A DNA stretch of 64,000 nt from Muricea muricata (lineage: Eukaryota > Cnidaria > Anthozoa > Malacalcyonacea > Plexauridae). The position numbers and the translations under genes were made by a program. The first letter of the stretch is position 1. The number at the start of each line of letters is the position of its first letter. The notes under the pieces are model-generated. The model saw only the letters and a program-made list of their open reading frames with translations. It was not told where the DNA came from and did no database searches. Positions 11,001 to 21,843 of the stretch are shown one piece after another. The stretch is taken from contig OY979719.1 of the NCBI GenBank assembly GCA_963855995.1, positions 2,046,001 to 2,110,000 on the forward strand, read 5' to 3'.

Positions 11001-12915
11001 CATACCATATTGTACCACACCAAATATATAACATATAATGCTAGTACTGTGCTCTACCATAATCTACTGTACCATACCATAGCAGTATTATTTGTTTTGC
11101 AGTATATTTGGCCACGACGGTGAGCAAGCAAAGAACATTACGTACGTTAACTGGCTAAACATGGTCCGAGCTGGCTTGATCGCTCTTGAATTTTACACAC
11201 CCGAAAATAAAAAATGGCGACAGGTTAGATTATTTATTAGTGTGTCTTTTAAAATACTGGTGAATAAAGTTTTCACGGGGAACATTATTCATATACTTTT
11301 TGTGACATGGCTTTTTAAGTAGGGGTCTTTTCAGGGTTTTTTTCTCGCCAACACGTTCAACGTAGTTTAAATGAATTTGTTGGAGGTAAATTCGTCACAG
11401 GTAGAAATTCTTTTCAGCTGAAAACTCAGAAATTGGGAAGAAATGCCTGGAGACCATTTCACGACTCAAGACAAACTATGCATTATAGTGATAGTCGTAG
11501 CCAGGACTCGATCTTCTCATTTCAAATAGTACCCCCTGTCTCAAATGCTTTTAGGGGGCAGCCAGTTTCCACCCCCTGTAGTTCACCTAAACTTAATCTT
11601 CTTTGCTAAAAACAGACCCAAGGGAAAACCTTGAAAGGGAACCTGCTTTTGTGCTTTAGGCGCACATGCAAGCGAGGTATGTGATCCTACAAGTCTTGCT
11701 AGAAGCTGGGGATGGTTTGGTCACTATAAACAAGACTCTAGACGAAGATGGTAGAGGAAACCTTATGATTCTACTTGATAAAGATAAAATACCTACAGTT
11801 GGAAAAGATGCCATTGGAAACTTCCTCAAGCGACTTCAGGTTTGTTCTTAAATAATCTAAAGTGTTTTGAACATTTGAGTTTTCATGTTGGACATCAGTT
11901 CAATTTAGTTGACCTGTAAATACCTGACCTCGCATGATAAATCCTGATGGTGTTTCCACAAAACTGAACTGATTAAGGTTTGTGTTCTTGTGCTCTTAAC
12001 AGAAGAAAAATCCATACTCATCTCTATATAGACTTCTCCAATGAGTACAATAAAATGCTAAACTCAGGTTGAATTTAAAACTATACAAGACAGGAACTGC
12101 CCAGGAAATTTGAACAAAGATCAGCTTGTTATTAATGCTGTTTGGTACAATATTTAACAAGTGATTTTCAATTATTAGATTTACAAATCGACAGCAGATT
12201 ATGAGCGAGGTAAAAAGATGTATGATGGGTATTCTAACGTTAATGAAGAATTCTTAGAGCTGCGTAAACTTGTCTTGGCGAGGAAACAACCCAGGAGGAT
12301 GTTAGTTCAAGCAAATACGAGTATACAAGGTACAGTAAGACGATGAACTGTTATTCTTCAAAATGTTGAGACCTGTTTATACAGAAATTTCTGCTGATTT
12401 TATCTATTGGACAAAATGGAAGGATGGGTTAGGGATCTGTGGATTTCAGATCTACTGATTGTGTCGAGCTAATCCACTTTTTCCCATCCATCAAAAGTAA
12501 AAAATCACATGTACTATTCTCAAAACAAGCAGCTATATTACATAGGATATACAAACAGTGAGGCAAAGGCGAGTTTTATATACGATACGACCCAGACGCT
12601 GTTGTAATTGGCCTGTGAAACTCTCCAATTTTATTGATCTATTACCAAAGTTAATTTTAATGCAAGGGTTCAAAATTGCTGATGTTAATCACTGACCTAC
12701 ATGCAGTTGTTGTACATCATAGAGCTTTAAACTTTAAGGGATGTTAATATTAATAATAGATTAATTTTATTATTTCAGGTGATGAGGTCATGCTGAGTGA
12801 ATATGCTGCCAGTGCTGCTGGAATGATCAAATCATTCACTGAGAGATACCCTTCCCACGATGCAGTACTGGAGCAACTCTGGCACCAGGAGGCTGGTTTC
12901 CATCAATACAAATAA
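5006..12915 (+). CDS. DPP3: Dipeptidyl peptidase 3 (M49 zinc metallopeptidase), 16 exons
   Basis: Cytosolic zinc exopeptidase that removes dipeptides from the N-terminus of short peptides. Exons: 5006-5293, 5851-5940, 6753-6890, 7065-7139, 7300-7390, 7981-8129, 8204-8334, 9135-9193, 9279-9473, 9741-9847, 10031-10123, 10399-10583, 11103-11223, 11660-11839, 12179-12329, 12779-12915. All junctions are AG/GT, phases agree, and the product is 729 aa (human 737). Zinc and catalytic motifs are intact: HELLGH at residues 459-464 (exon 11) and EECRAE at 515-520 (exon 12), the two M49 signatures. Other family blocks: [57 protein letters not shown]. The donor of exon 2 (GTGGTT) is weak. An AATAAA overlaps the stop codon (12911-12916). 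Introns hold miniature elements and low-complexity tracts, listed separately. Convergent with FRG1, 220 bp apart. Confidence 0.95.
8472..8585. repeat. Fold-back hairpin in DPP3 intron 7
   Basis: GTTAGAGTTAAATACC...GGAGGGATGTATGTCATATAC on the left is mirrored by GTATATGACATACTCCCTCC...GGTATTTAACTAAC on the right, with a GC-rich loop of about 35 bp. A terminal-inverted-repeat element or its remnant. Confidence 0.7.
8780..8995. mobile_element. Miniature element of the TATCGGATATAC family, DPP3 intron 7 copy
   Basis: Starts TGTATCGGATATAC, followed by GGGCCGAAGGCGAGAG, AATGGCTTGTGAAAC and AATTTTATAGAT. The same ordered blocks occur at 12,545-12,660 (DPP3 intron 15) and at 36,858-37,020, with the mirror of the latter at 58,155-58,317. 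Non-coding, dispersed, MITE-like; termini not resolved. Confidence 0.6.
10205..10345 (+). repeat. Purine-rich imperfect tandem repeat in DPP3 intron 11
   Basis: Repeated TTAGAGAGGGAGGGGG-type units, almost pure G/A on the plus strand, just downstream of the HELLGH exon. It has many runs of three or more G. Confidence 0.8.
10670..11090 (+). repeat. Degenerate ACCATA/ATATACC low-complexity tract in DPP3 intron 12
   Basis: Many variants of TACCATA, ATAACAT and GGTATATACC over about 420 bp, running close to the acceptor of exon 13. Decayed microsatellite-like sequence. Confidence 0.7.
12545..12660. mobile_element. Partial TATCGGATATAC-family element in DPP3 intron 15
   Basis: Contains GGATATAC, GAGGCAAAGGCGAG, TTGGCCTGTGAAAC and AATTTTATTGATCTATT in the same order as the copy at 8,780-8,995. 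Diverged and partial. Confidence 0.5.
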
Positions 12916-13135
12916 AAAAAACTCCCTCAGTAGGTAGAGATGTTCAAACAACAAGAAGTTATGTAGATCTGCGATGTAGTTCATAACCTCAGATTACAAT
13001 GAGGATCTAAAACAAGATACATATATGCTAAAAACTATGTATGATGTTTGATAGTACTGTGACAAATAATTTTGCATTAACTGGATTGTAATCTACAAGA
13101 TTTGAATTTGTCTGTCTCTCAAAAATTCCTAGAAG

Positions 13136-14416
13136 CTATTTACAATATCTATCTGCCTTCATCTTTTCTCGTCTGTCTAGTAGTTTCTCGCGTATATTTC
13201 CTTGCTTTTTTGCTTTCTTGAGATCGCTTACGGCCTCGTCACTAACTCGTAATTTTCTGTCTTGAAAGCTTTGAAATTTTTTCACGTACGACAGTTCACA
13301 ACTCTTAATGTCCTGTATATCTTCCGGTAAATCACTCTTCTCTTGCTTGCTGGAAAAGGTAAGGAAATTTGTTAGAAATATTTTAAAACTAAGCTAGGCA
13401 ATGTATTTCAAACACAAACACTCTCTTTGATCAGAAGTTTATCTCATTTGCTCCATACTTACAATCTTTCAGCATCAGTTCTTAGGTAAAACTGTGCATT
13501 TTCGGCCGCAGTTTTTTGTGTTGCTTTAAGTTCTCCATTGTCTGTTATTGAAATAAAGCACCCATTGTATGTCTGAAGTGCCACTTTGTCTTCTTCAAAA
13601 ACAAGCTCGATCTGTTGTTGAGGCCCAATAGCTTCGGCTGTCCCACTTACATCTCCCATCATATTGACTGACAGGTATCTTCCTGTTAACATATAGACAA
13701 ACAATATTATATGTATATAATTTTAAATAAAAATATAGCGTAAAACATAAGCCAAATATTAATTATATCTTGAAAACTAGTATATAGATTAACCTAGAAA
13801 AAATTAGAGAGTGTTATTTCAATCTTATTGCAATTCAATCTCTAGCACTGTCGTTAGGTAATATAATATGCAGGGGGTGCAACCCTCTCCTCCCTCAAAG
13901 TTTTATAGCACTGCCTCCCCCCTGAAATAACTGTAATATTGTGTATACTGTTTGTTTTTATTAGACTTTCTTTAATAAAATTTGACTGAAAAGACAATCA
14001 ACAATGGCAGAAGATGAACAGTCTGGTTGCCCCCCCCCCCCCTAAAGTAGCCGAATTTTATAACATCACATACCATAGCCAGACTTCAAAGCAATTTTAT
14101 TTTGTGAGACTTTTACAGCAGTAAATACTTCCACAGGTGCCGGAGAGTTAACCGAGTCTCTAAACTCTCCCATAACGTAACCGCCAGTGTCCGTCGCCTC
14201 TATATATTTCTGTGAACTACAGCTTTGTAAAGCCACGCTTGAGCCAAGTGAATGGTAGCTTATTAACTTCCACCAACCCCCATGTCTTAATCCATCCATG
14301 TCTTCAGGATTGTCGCTATCATTTTCTCTCTTCCGTTTCCTATTTTTGTGTTTCTTTGAAGATTTTTCGCCCTTTAATTTCAGTTTTCCACTCTTAACTT
14401 GCTGGTAGGCAGACAT
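13136..14416 (-). CDS. FRG1: FRG1 homologue (nuclear RNA-processing protein), three exons
   Basis: Exons (5' to 3' on the minus strand): 14074-14416, 13463-13682, 13136-13349. Phases 1 and 2 join correctly to give 258 aa, the same length as human FRG1. The N-terminus carries the family motif KSGKLKLKG and a strongly basic nuclear-localisation stretch ([11 protein letters not shown]). The middle is a fascin-like beta-trefoil with [21 protein letters not shown] and EAIGPQQQ. The C-terminus has [14 protein letters not shown] and [15 protein letters not shown], both hallmark FRG1 blocks. FRG1 proteins act in the nucleus and nucleolus, associate with spliceosomal complexes and have been linked to actin bundling. 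The ATG at 14414-14416 is 289 bp from the divergent SLC46-type start. The stop lies 220 bp from the DPP3 stop, in convergent orientation. Confidence 0.95.
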
Positions 14417-14705
14417 CTTGAATTTGACTTTATATTGCCCTAAAATTCACAGGCTGTGAGGCTAACTTTTATATTTGTTTTATTTTATAGTAACATAAAA
14501 TACACAACAGTTTGTTTTCCTGTCAATTTCTAATCGAAATGCAATGGGGGTAGTATTATTTTCAAATATTGCATTGTCTTTACAAACGTTTTGGTCAAAA
14601 GTTGCGAAAATTACTTTAATAGTCACCCTAAAATCGAAAGGCAGTTCTTGAACTTTCAGGCAACAATTTTCCATCGTTCAAAGAGTTCTTGTTTCCACCA
14701 AAACA
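14417..14705. promoter_or_regulatory. Shared divergent promoter region, FRG1 (minus) / SLC46-type gene (plus)
   Basis: 289 bp between two head-to-head start codons. AT-rich with no clear TATA box. Assigned by layout. Confidence 0.5.
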
Positions 14706-17700
14706 ATGTGGCGTTTTCTGCGGCAAGTATCTGTAGAACCAGTTTTGTTTGTTTTTATGCTATGTACTTTTCTTAAATTACCTGTGAACCAGCAGCTGAT
14801 CTTCCGCAAGAGCTGTATACAGTTGTACAACAAGCCATTTTGTGCACACAACTTCACAACCAAGGGATGCGGAGAGACTTTAAATGAACAAGAAAATGCC
14901 GTTCAAAAGTCAAGTTCTCAATGGATTTTTTACAACACAGTTGCGTATTCGGTTCCGTCAATCGTTTCCTCGCTTCTTTTGGGTTCATGGTCTGATAAAT
15001 TTGGTCGGAAAGTAGCCATCTTGTTACCACTTGTTGGGTTGGGGATTGAAGCAATTTCAGCCATGGTAAACGTGCACTTTTATGATGCATCACCAGCTTA
15101 CCTACTGTATGGTAACATACTTTCTGGAATGTTTGGTGGGTTCAGCACGATCCTTATGGCTTTGTTCTCATACATCGCCGACATTACCAAAGATAAAACC
15201 AATCGGACACTGCGGATAGGCCTACTTGAATCCATGACGTTTGTCGGCGGCGCGACGGGGGAGTTAATAAGTGGTGTTTTAATTGAGAAACATGGTTTTA
15301 TGGCTCCATATATAATGATTTTATCTTTGATTGCATTGACAATATTTTATGTCTTGTGGGTTTTAAAGGAATCGTATTTTCCGAACCAGCAATCGAGGTT
15401 CTTTTCTCTTGATACTTTTCATGGCAGTTTCAAAGTATGGTTCAAACATCGACCACAGAATAGAAGACTCCACCTTTTATTGTTGCTGGCTGTTGGATTT
15501 TTTATACCAATCATTAGTAAGCATTTCTTATTTATTCTCCACCACTAAATTTAACTCATTAAGTAAGGTTAGCAATAGGCTTGGTCAAATAGTGGGGTCA
15601 TTTCTGAACAAGGAAACATTGAAACAAAACAAAGAAACATAACAGAATAATAATGAATTGAAACAGGGAAACAAAAGAATAAAACGAAAGAATGAAATGA
15701 TGAAATGAATATATAAATTTATTTCAATGCTTTCATTCAAGCATTTTGCTGTTTTCTTTTTCATTTGTTATTTCAATGTTTTTTTTTGCTGTTTGTGTAA
15801 AAATGTCTGGATGAAAGCATCAAACAAATAATGATGAAATTGGAGGTTTGCATAGCAAGACAAAGTTGTTGAGCTGGCTTTGCCACTAGGTACAATATTC
15901 TCAATTGAGGAAAATTATCTAGTGTTAGTCAGAGTAAATGAAAGAATATGGTCACTATATATGCAGTGTCAGCGTAGCAAATTGTTGCAGAACACTTCTT
16001 GGACGAGGGTATAATTAAAAGTGCACTAAAGTTTTGATTGTTTCTTCTAGTTTTCACTGGTACCAATGATGTTCTTATTTTATTTGTTCTTCGTCGTCCC
16101 TTCTGTTTCTCGTCTGCTATGATTGGCTACTTTCTTGCAGTGTCATTGGTCGTCAAAGGCATTGGCACAATTCTTGGGATGCCAATCATGACTCGTGTTT
16201 TTGCGTTCTCTGATACAACAATTGCATGTGTTGGTATCCTCACAAATATTTCTAGCACAGTGTTTATGGCTTTTACAAAGAATAGGTGGCAAGCTTTTCT
16301 AGGTAATGTAAGTTAATTTCACTTAAAAATGGGGAAGCTATTTAGCAATGCCAATCAGTTAGGCCAAAAAATTACTGAGTTCCCTATTTCTTGTTGCAAA
16401 AACATAGGTAGAGTTGGATGTATCAGATTACCCATTATGAGCTTTTTTATGCACATTATTCAAAGATTTTTATAAACTTCAAAGAGATTAGGGTCGGTGA
16501 TTTCATAGGCCAAAAAATATACGTACGGCCGGGAAACCAGAAACACAGGTATTTTTTTCTTGGTCTTACGTTACTGGATGAGACTTGACTGTTTTTGTTA
16601 AAACACACATAGTATTATATTGAAAAATATGATGACTTGTATTCAAACACATTGGTTGTTGTTTTTCAGCCATTTCTTCTGGCATATTTAATGGTATTAC
16701 TATTCCCTCTGCTCGAGCAATGATGTCAAAATTAGTTGGTAGTGATGAACAAGGTTTGTCTTTATGCTTAAGTTGTAATTGCTACATATATCCTGGAGTT
16801 GCCAGTTGCATATAGTAAATTTTTGGCTAACATGGTCTACATTTAAAATATGATTTCTTACATGAAAACAATGTCTAAAGTAAAAACAAAATGTTTGCAA
16901 AAATTTCATCAATTTTGGTGACCAATACTACTACAACTGCTCAGTGGTGTAGTCAGCTTCAATACCGGTAATTGGAGGGCAAATGTTCCTGCATTTGTGA
17001 GCGAATATTCATGTGTTCTTGTTTGCAGACCTTAAAATAATCAATTTCAAAGGAAGTTGATGATGTAAAACACAATATATTCGCCCTCCAATTATCCAGG
17101 CTGGCAATGCCACTGCCGACTTGTTTCCCTGTAGCTTCACTCAAAAACTGTTGCTACCCTATATGTTTAACAAATACTTTTAATTTCAGGAAGTTTATTC
17201 GCTGGGATAGCTAGCGCATCAGCTGTCTCAACACTTGTTGCATCATCCATATTCAACAATATTTACAAAGCAACTGTCTCCACTTTACCTGGACTGTGTT
17301 TCCTTGTTATGTCTGGAATGCTACTATTGCCTCTTTCATTGATGATGTAAGTTAGGATGTGATTACATAAAGCCTGAGCTCATGTATGTTTGCATGATAA
17401 TTATCAGTCTAAGTATTGGGAAAACGACAGTCTATATTGGGAAAACCATAAGTGGAAACACCACGTAAATGTACTATATTGCAAAAATTTCGATATTATT
17501 AGTACCACTGATGAAGATCCAAGCTTACAGATCGAAAGCATTGCGGTGATAAATTTATGTGGTTTTGCAGACTGTTTTCCACATGGCAAGTTTGCTCATA
17601 TGAACAGAAATTTAGCTGTAAAAATTATGGATGCTTTCTACTTTTTCATACCAAACTCTTTTGCTAGCCAATGAAGTGACATTTATTATTAAGTACTTTA

Positions 17701-18127
17701 CTGGATAAATATACCAAGAGGAAGGAGTGCAAACGGTACTCGAGGTCCCATGCAAGGAACTCCTCCACTAAGAGATACAACATACAGTACCTACAATGAT
17801 AAATACACAAACTCTTCAGATAAACATATGCCAGTAACTCAAAGACAAGATTAAAGATGGCTTTGAGGAATAATACCTTGAAATGGTTTAAGGAACTTGC
17901 AATCAAGTTTAAATTAAACGAAATTAAAGCTTGACCAAAAGTATACGTTTACCTTGCTTGTTCAACCCAATGCCATGAACAAGTTCGATATAATGACCAC
18001 GTACAGGTCATGTTTACGTCATAACTAGGTACGTCTGAGCAGTTCTACAGGCAATGTACCAAAGATGTACGATGCAATTAAAAAAAATGGATTCTTGTTT
18101 TTGTGCAGTATGAACAAATCCACGTAG
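14706..18127 (+). CDS. SLC46-family major-facilitator transporter, five exons
   Basis: Exons: 14706-15516, 16051-16302, 16670-16753, 17190-17346, 18109-18127, joined in consistent phase to a 440-aa polytopic membrane protein. The N-terminal segment is a first transmembrane helix followed by a Cys-rich extracellular loop with an N-glycosylation sequon (NFT, residues 49-51), as in SLC46/proton-coupled folate transporter relatives. The major-facilitator motif A is GSWSDKFGRK at residues 93-102. Later helices include GNILSGMFGGFSTILMALFS and GYFLAVSLVVKGIGTILGMP. If the exon-4 donor (GTAAGT at 17347) is not used, the frame reads straight into TAA (17348-17350) and ends at 435 aa; either end is short after the last helix. 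The substrate cannot be read from sequence: the family includes folate, steroid-conjugate and muropeptide carriers. SLC46A1/2/3 assignment is not attempted. Confidence 0.88.
16940..17117. mobile_element. Short terminal-inverted-repeat element in SLC46-type intron 3
   Basis: TAATTGGAGGGCAAAT on the left pairs with ATTCGCCCTCCAATTA on the right. The outer blocks CAGTGGTGTAGTCAGC and GCTGGCAATGCCACTG also pair. About 178 bp, non-coding, MITE-like. Confidence 0.7.
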
Positions 18128-18663
18128 TGGAAAACAGGTGGTAATCATTCTTGTCTTTGTTTTTTCTTTAACTTGCCAAAACTTTCTAATTGTGTTTAGT
18201 GAAGAGAATTATAAAATAATGTACCATAAATTTAGAAGCAATGCATATTTTATCAAGCATTAATTTAGTGGCTTTTGTTGAAAATGGATTTCTTTTGACA
18301 AATAGTGCCATGCCACATTTGTTTGTTTGAAATGTCCGTATTTGATAGTGATTTATTTTTATTCCACTCAAGATATTTCCGAACATGCGTGAAGGCAACA
18401 AACTGTCAGTTGGAGGTGAATGATGGAGAAACATTAGTTGATTCTGAGGAGAGTGTAACCTAATCAAAGATAAGCAGAAACTAGACCAAGATATATTTAG
18501 CACAGAACTGTAACACCAATACCAGGTTTCCTCCTTTGCGTAAAAATGATATGAAAATATTACTCGTATCTGATTTAGATTTATGTCTAGATATAAAAGA
18601 TAGAGAATTATACGTTTTGAATTGCAGTAATTAAGACTAATAATAATTAATATGAATTACTAT

Positions 18664-18820
18664 GAATGATCTTATAGCAAAGCCAGTTTTGAGAATTGTA
18701 TCAATCTTTATAAGTGAAACACTCTGCTTTTAGAAAAGAATGAGAATGATCTTATAACAAAGCTAATTTAGACAATTGTATCAATCTTTATGTGAATCAC
18801 TCTGCTTTTAGAAAAGAATG
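18664..18820 (+). repeat. Two-unit tandem duplication (~80-bp period)
   Basis: GAATGATCTTATA...CTCTGCTTTTAGAAAAGAATG occurs twice in direct orientation with a period of 80 bp and a few differences. It lies 3' of the SLC46-type gene, possibly in its 3' UTR. Confidence 0.85.
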
Positions 18821-18852
18821 GATCTTAAAGTGCACATTCTGTCATTGGGATT

Positions 18853-19055
18853 TGTTATAGTTGTAAAATTTACTACATTTTAAGACGAAATGCAATAAAT
18901 TATTTGTGACAGAACCTTTATCTTCATGTTTTTTTGTTGTTTAAGTTGGAGGAACAGACATCATTTAAGTGATTTTTGAAGCACAAAACAATGGAAAACT
19001 CCTTTGCATTAACTAAATGACATCAGTCCCGGTAACTTAAAGAAACTGCAGTTAT
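18853..19055. mobile_element. Fold-back miniature element, intact relative of the one at 28.5-29.5 kb
   Basis: Blocks such as TGTAAAATTTACTACATTTTAAGA, TTATCTTCATG, GACATCATTTAAGTG and GAAGCACAAAACAATGGAAAAC match, in order, the flanks of the TTAA element at 28,630-29,409. Here TTAA at 18,965-18,968 is uninterrupted, so this copy shows the empty site for that insertion. Confidence 0.65.
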
Positions 19056-19542
19056 CTTTTCAAACACAATGTACTATTTATTTCAATATTTATTTACTTC
19101 CATCATTGTACTACATATTTTTGCCGTGTGCAGATGCATGTACGCGTAGCGTACCTATTGTTTCTCTTGGAAAAACTTACATAGATATATAGCACAGCCT
19201 GTTTGTAATCTAATCTATTGGTTTGACAATGTCTTTGGAATAAAGACGAAATATCACCAACTCCGTCTTTTTCTTGTTTTTTCTTGAATATCAGGAATAC
19301 AGGATGTCTATTTTCGGAATTTGTTTTATTTTGTATTTCCTTAAGTTGTCTGCTTGTCGTGGTTTCTGAATTAAGTGTAATACTGTAGAATTGAAAAACG
19401 AAATTCTAATCATAAATGGATTTGATTTTTTTCTCTATACAATATAAATAGTAGGTGCAATCAATCAATTTCAGTTATTTTGAAAAAGACTGAAATTATG
19501 CTAGTATACACGCGCAGACACGCGCGCGCAATTATCTGCATG

Positions 19543-19550
19543 TGACGTCA
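19543..19550. promoter_or_regulatory. Perfect CRE palindrome TGACGTCA upstream of the CDC14-like gene
   Basis: The full 8-bp CREB/ATF consensus lies 80 bp before the ATG, in a locally CpG-rich stretch (ACGCGCGCGCA, GCGCCGCGC), with a second half-site TGACG at 19,564-19,568. Position and GC content suggest a core promoter; binding is inferred. Confidence 0.5.
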
Positions 19551-19629
19551 TGCGCCGCGCATAATGACGCAAGAAACGTTGGCATGGTGACAACAAAACG
19601 AAGTGCGCAATTGTCAAAGTGAAAAAAAG

Positions 19630-21843
19630 ATGGAAGTCATCTTGGAACTTGTATCAAATCGCGTCTTCTTTCAAATTCGCCCAGATAATCCTTCGAGTGG
19701 AATTCATATGAACGAGAGGGATGGCTTCATCTATCACTACCACAGTATGGATAACTTGTACAAATCTGCGAAAATACGAAAGTACTTTGGACCAATGACT
19801 TTGTCGAGCATACATCGACATTGTGCGTTGATAGACACGAGTTTAAAGCACACTGCAGGAAGGCATCTCTTCTACACTAACAATTTCGAAGCGCTCGGCT
19901 TCCAGCAGAAACGTACGAACGCTGTCTTCCTAATGGGCTGCTATCTTATACTGCGGCAAAATTTTACTCCCGAGCAGACAAAGGACATGTTATATGAAGT
20001 GTCTCGGAGCGTCGCACTTTTCACGGACATGGAGGGCTCAACGGCTCATGCGTTAACTCTCCTAGACTGTTGGCGAGCTCTATATCATGGTGCGGTGGTA
20101 AATGAATGGTTCAGAAAGAGAGAATGCGAAGTAGATGTAGACCTGTGCGACGGGAGCGATGATGTTTTAAACTGGATCGTACCAGGACGCTTGCTAGCCC
20201 TCGAAGACCCGAAGGAACCACGGTACACGGGACGGGGGCCCAGAGTCCGTTGTTCTATCGTGGAAATATTCAAACGGCAGAAGGTCGACGTAGTGGTCAG
20301 ATTGAACGGCAGGGATTACGAGTACCGCACGAGCTATGGCCAACCGTATGACTCGGAAGAGTTCGTGTGTCGCGCGATAAAACACTACGATATCTTCTTC
20401 AAAGATGGCGGCATTCCTTCGGAATCGCAGCTCAATACTTTCTTGAAGATTGTGAAGAGAGCAAAGAATCCCGTGGCGGTCCACTGTCACGCCGGGCGAG
20501 GACGGACCGGAACGATGTTGGCTTGTTCTCTAATACGATTTTGGGGCTTCGAGGCAGTTCATGCGATCGCCTGGGTTCGAATGTGTCGAGCAGCCTGCAT
20601 CGTTGGAATACAGCAGGGTTTTGTAAAGATGGTGGAGAGCAATTTGCTGGAGAAGGCCTGCTCCTCTACCTCAAGACAAGATGCTAATCAAGCTCAATCC
20701 ATGCACGCCAGGACTAAAGGTATACGACAGATTCAACTCGTCCCTCCGCCGCGTGTACGAAAGCGTTCCAGCCCTAACCGCTCAAACCCAACTCCGGCAA
20801 ACGTGACAAACAATGAGAGAAACGACCAAACCTCCAGCGAGAAAAACGTAGAGACCATTACGCTCCTGCCGATCAATGGCGTTGTGAACGGAGGACAGCG
20901 TAGGAGACTAAGAAATAATCTACACGTGAAAGGGCAAAACGTAGTGAAGAATAAAGGACGCGTCAGTCACGAGCCGAAGTTGAGAAGCCACTCGCATAAA
21001 TGCAACAAGACGCCGCAGGAACTACGGGGACAATCGCTGAAGCAAACGAAGACCGCGGAACAAGCAAAAGTGACAAAGGTCTTGCTCAACACAAACACCC
21101 AACTGCGTCTTAGTGGCATTCTCGATGTAAATCTACTCAGAAAGTTGCGTATGTTGCAAGAGCAGGAACCAAGAAGCAAATATCTGCGTGCAAACATCTC
21201 CGACAAAATTTCGTGCTACATCGCAAAGCCGGGAAACGTGAACTATTTTCATCAACCGAAGCGACGTACTATTGATTCGGCCAAGGTCGCCAGACTCGAA
21301 GCGATGCTGCAGTTTCAAAGTAAACCAACCAAATCCGAACAAAAAGAGACGAAACAAAAAGTAGGCAAAGCCCAAGACGATATTACGAAAATTTATCCGT
21401 CAAGACATCAGATTAATGGCACTAAATCTTCCGTCCCGTTTGTTAAGGTGCCTGTCAAGTACTCGAGCTACCAGCCAACCTTCGACCACCTTACAAAGTT
21501 GCTTAATTTTGATAGAGAAAGCAAATCGCCGGTCTCCAGTGGCTCAAAAGATTATAAAATTCCCTCAGTCTCAACGGAAAACAAGGACAAGGCTCCAGAC
21601 TCCAAAGTGGAGAAGGCGGTTTTACGCAACACGACCGAGCGCCGTGTGGCCTGGGAAGAGCCTGAAGTGAGCCTGCAGTGTGCAAAAGCCAGTGGTGCCG
21701 CGCTACTTCGTGAGAACAGAAAAGATACTATTGTTTTAAACGACTTTCTCGAGAGGCACAAACAAACGTTACTGGCGTCAAAGACTGCAAACTGCGCCGG
21801 GGGAACTAGAGACAATAGCAAAATACGAAATCTCCATAGATGA
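19630..21843 (+). CDS. CDC14-like dual-specificity phosphatase, intronless
   Basis: 737-codon frame from the ATG at 19630 (reading MEVILELV), with no introns. The N-terminal half follows the CDC14 core: an N-terminal pseudo-phosphatase domain, LNWIVPGRLLALEDP, VDVVVRLN, and the catalytic domain with general-acid D259 in HYDIFFKDGGIPSE. The P-loop HCHAGRGRTG supplies nucleophile C286 and R292. The D-to-C spacing of 27 residues matches vertebrate CDC14, and IIAWIRICRPG-type sequence is represented by AIAWVRMCRA. CDC14 enzymes remove phosphate from CDK sites (Ser-Pro) and act in mitotic exit, cilia and DNA repair. The P-loop differs from the usual HCKAGLGRTG. The last ~380 residues are a basic, Ser/Lys-rich, probably disordered tail without recognised domains. 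Lack of introns among intron-containing neighbours suggests a retrogene, but the long open frame and intact active site argue that it is functional. Confidence 0.9.
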   Translation: MEVILELVSNRVFFQIRPDNPSSGIHMNERDGFIYHYHSMDNLYKSAKIRKYFGPMTLSSIHRHCALIDTSLKHTAGRHLFYTNNFEALGFQQKRTNAVFLMGCYLILRQNFTPEQTKDMLYEVSRSVALFTDMEGSTAHALTLLDCWRALYHGAVVNEWFRKRECEVDVDLCDGSDDVLNWIVPGRLLALEDPKEPRYTGRGPRVRCSIVEIFKRQKVDVVVRLNGRDYEYRTSYGQPYDSEEFVCRAIKHYDIFFKDGGIPSESQLNTFLKIVKRAKNPVAVHCHAGRGRTGTMLACSLIRFWGFEAVHAIAWVRMCRAACIVGIQQGFVKMVESNLLEKACSSTSRQDANQAQSMHARTKGIRQIQLVPPPRVRKRSSPNRSNPTPANVTNNERNDQTSSEKNVETITLLPINGVVNGGQRRRLRNNLHVKGQNVVKNKGRVSHEPKLRSHSHKCNKTPQELRGQSLKQTKTAEQAKVTKVLLNTNTQLRLSGILDVNLLRKLRMLQEQEPRSKYLRANISDKISCYIAKPGNVNYFHQPKRRTIDSAKVARLEAMLQFQSKPTKSEQKETKQKVGKAQDDITKIYPSRHQINGTKSSVPFVKVPVKYSSYQPTFDHLTKLLNFDRESKSPVSSGSKDYKIPSVSTENKDKAPDSKVEKAVLRNTTERRVAWEEPEVSLQCAKASGAALLRENRKDTIVLNDFLERHKQTLLASKTANCAGGTRDNSKIRNLHR

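Noticed and set aside
17390-17674. 94-codon frame in the SLC46-type intron 4
   Set aside because: No domain, no splice context, and it contains a repeat block (GTGGAAACACCACG); likely chance or element-derived.
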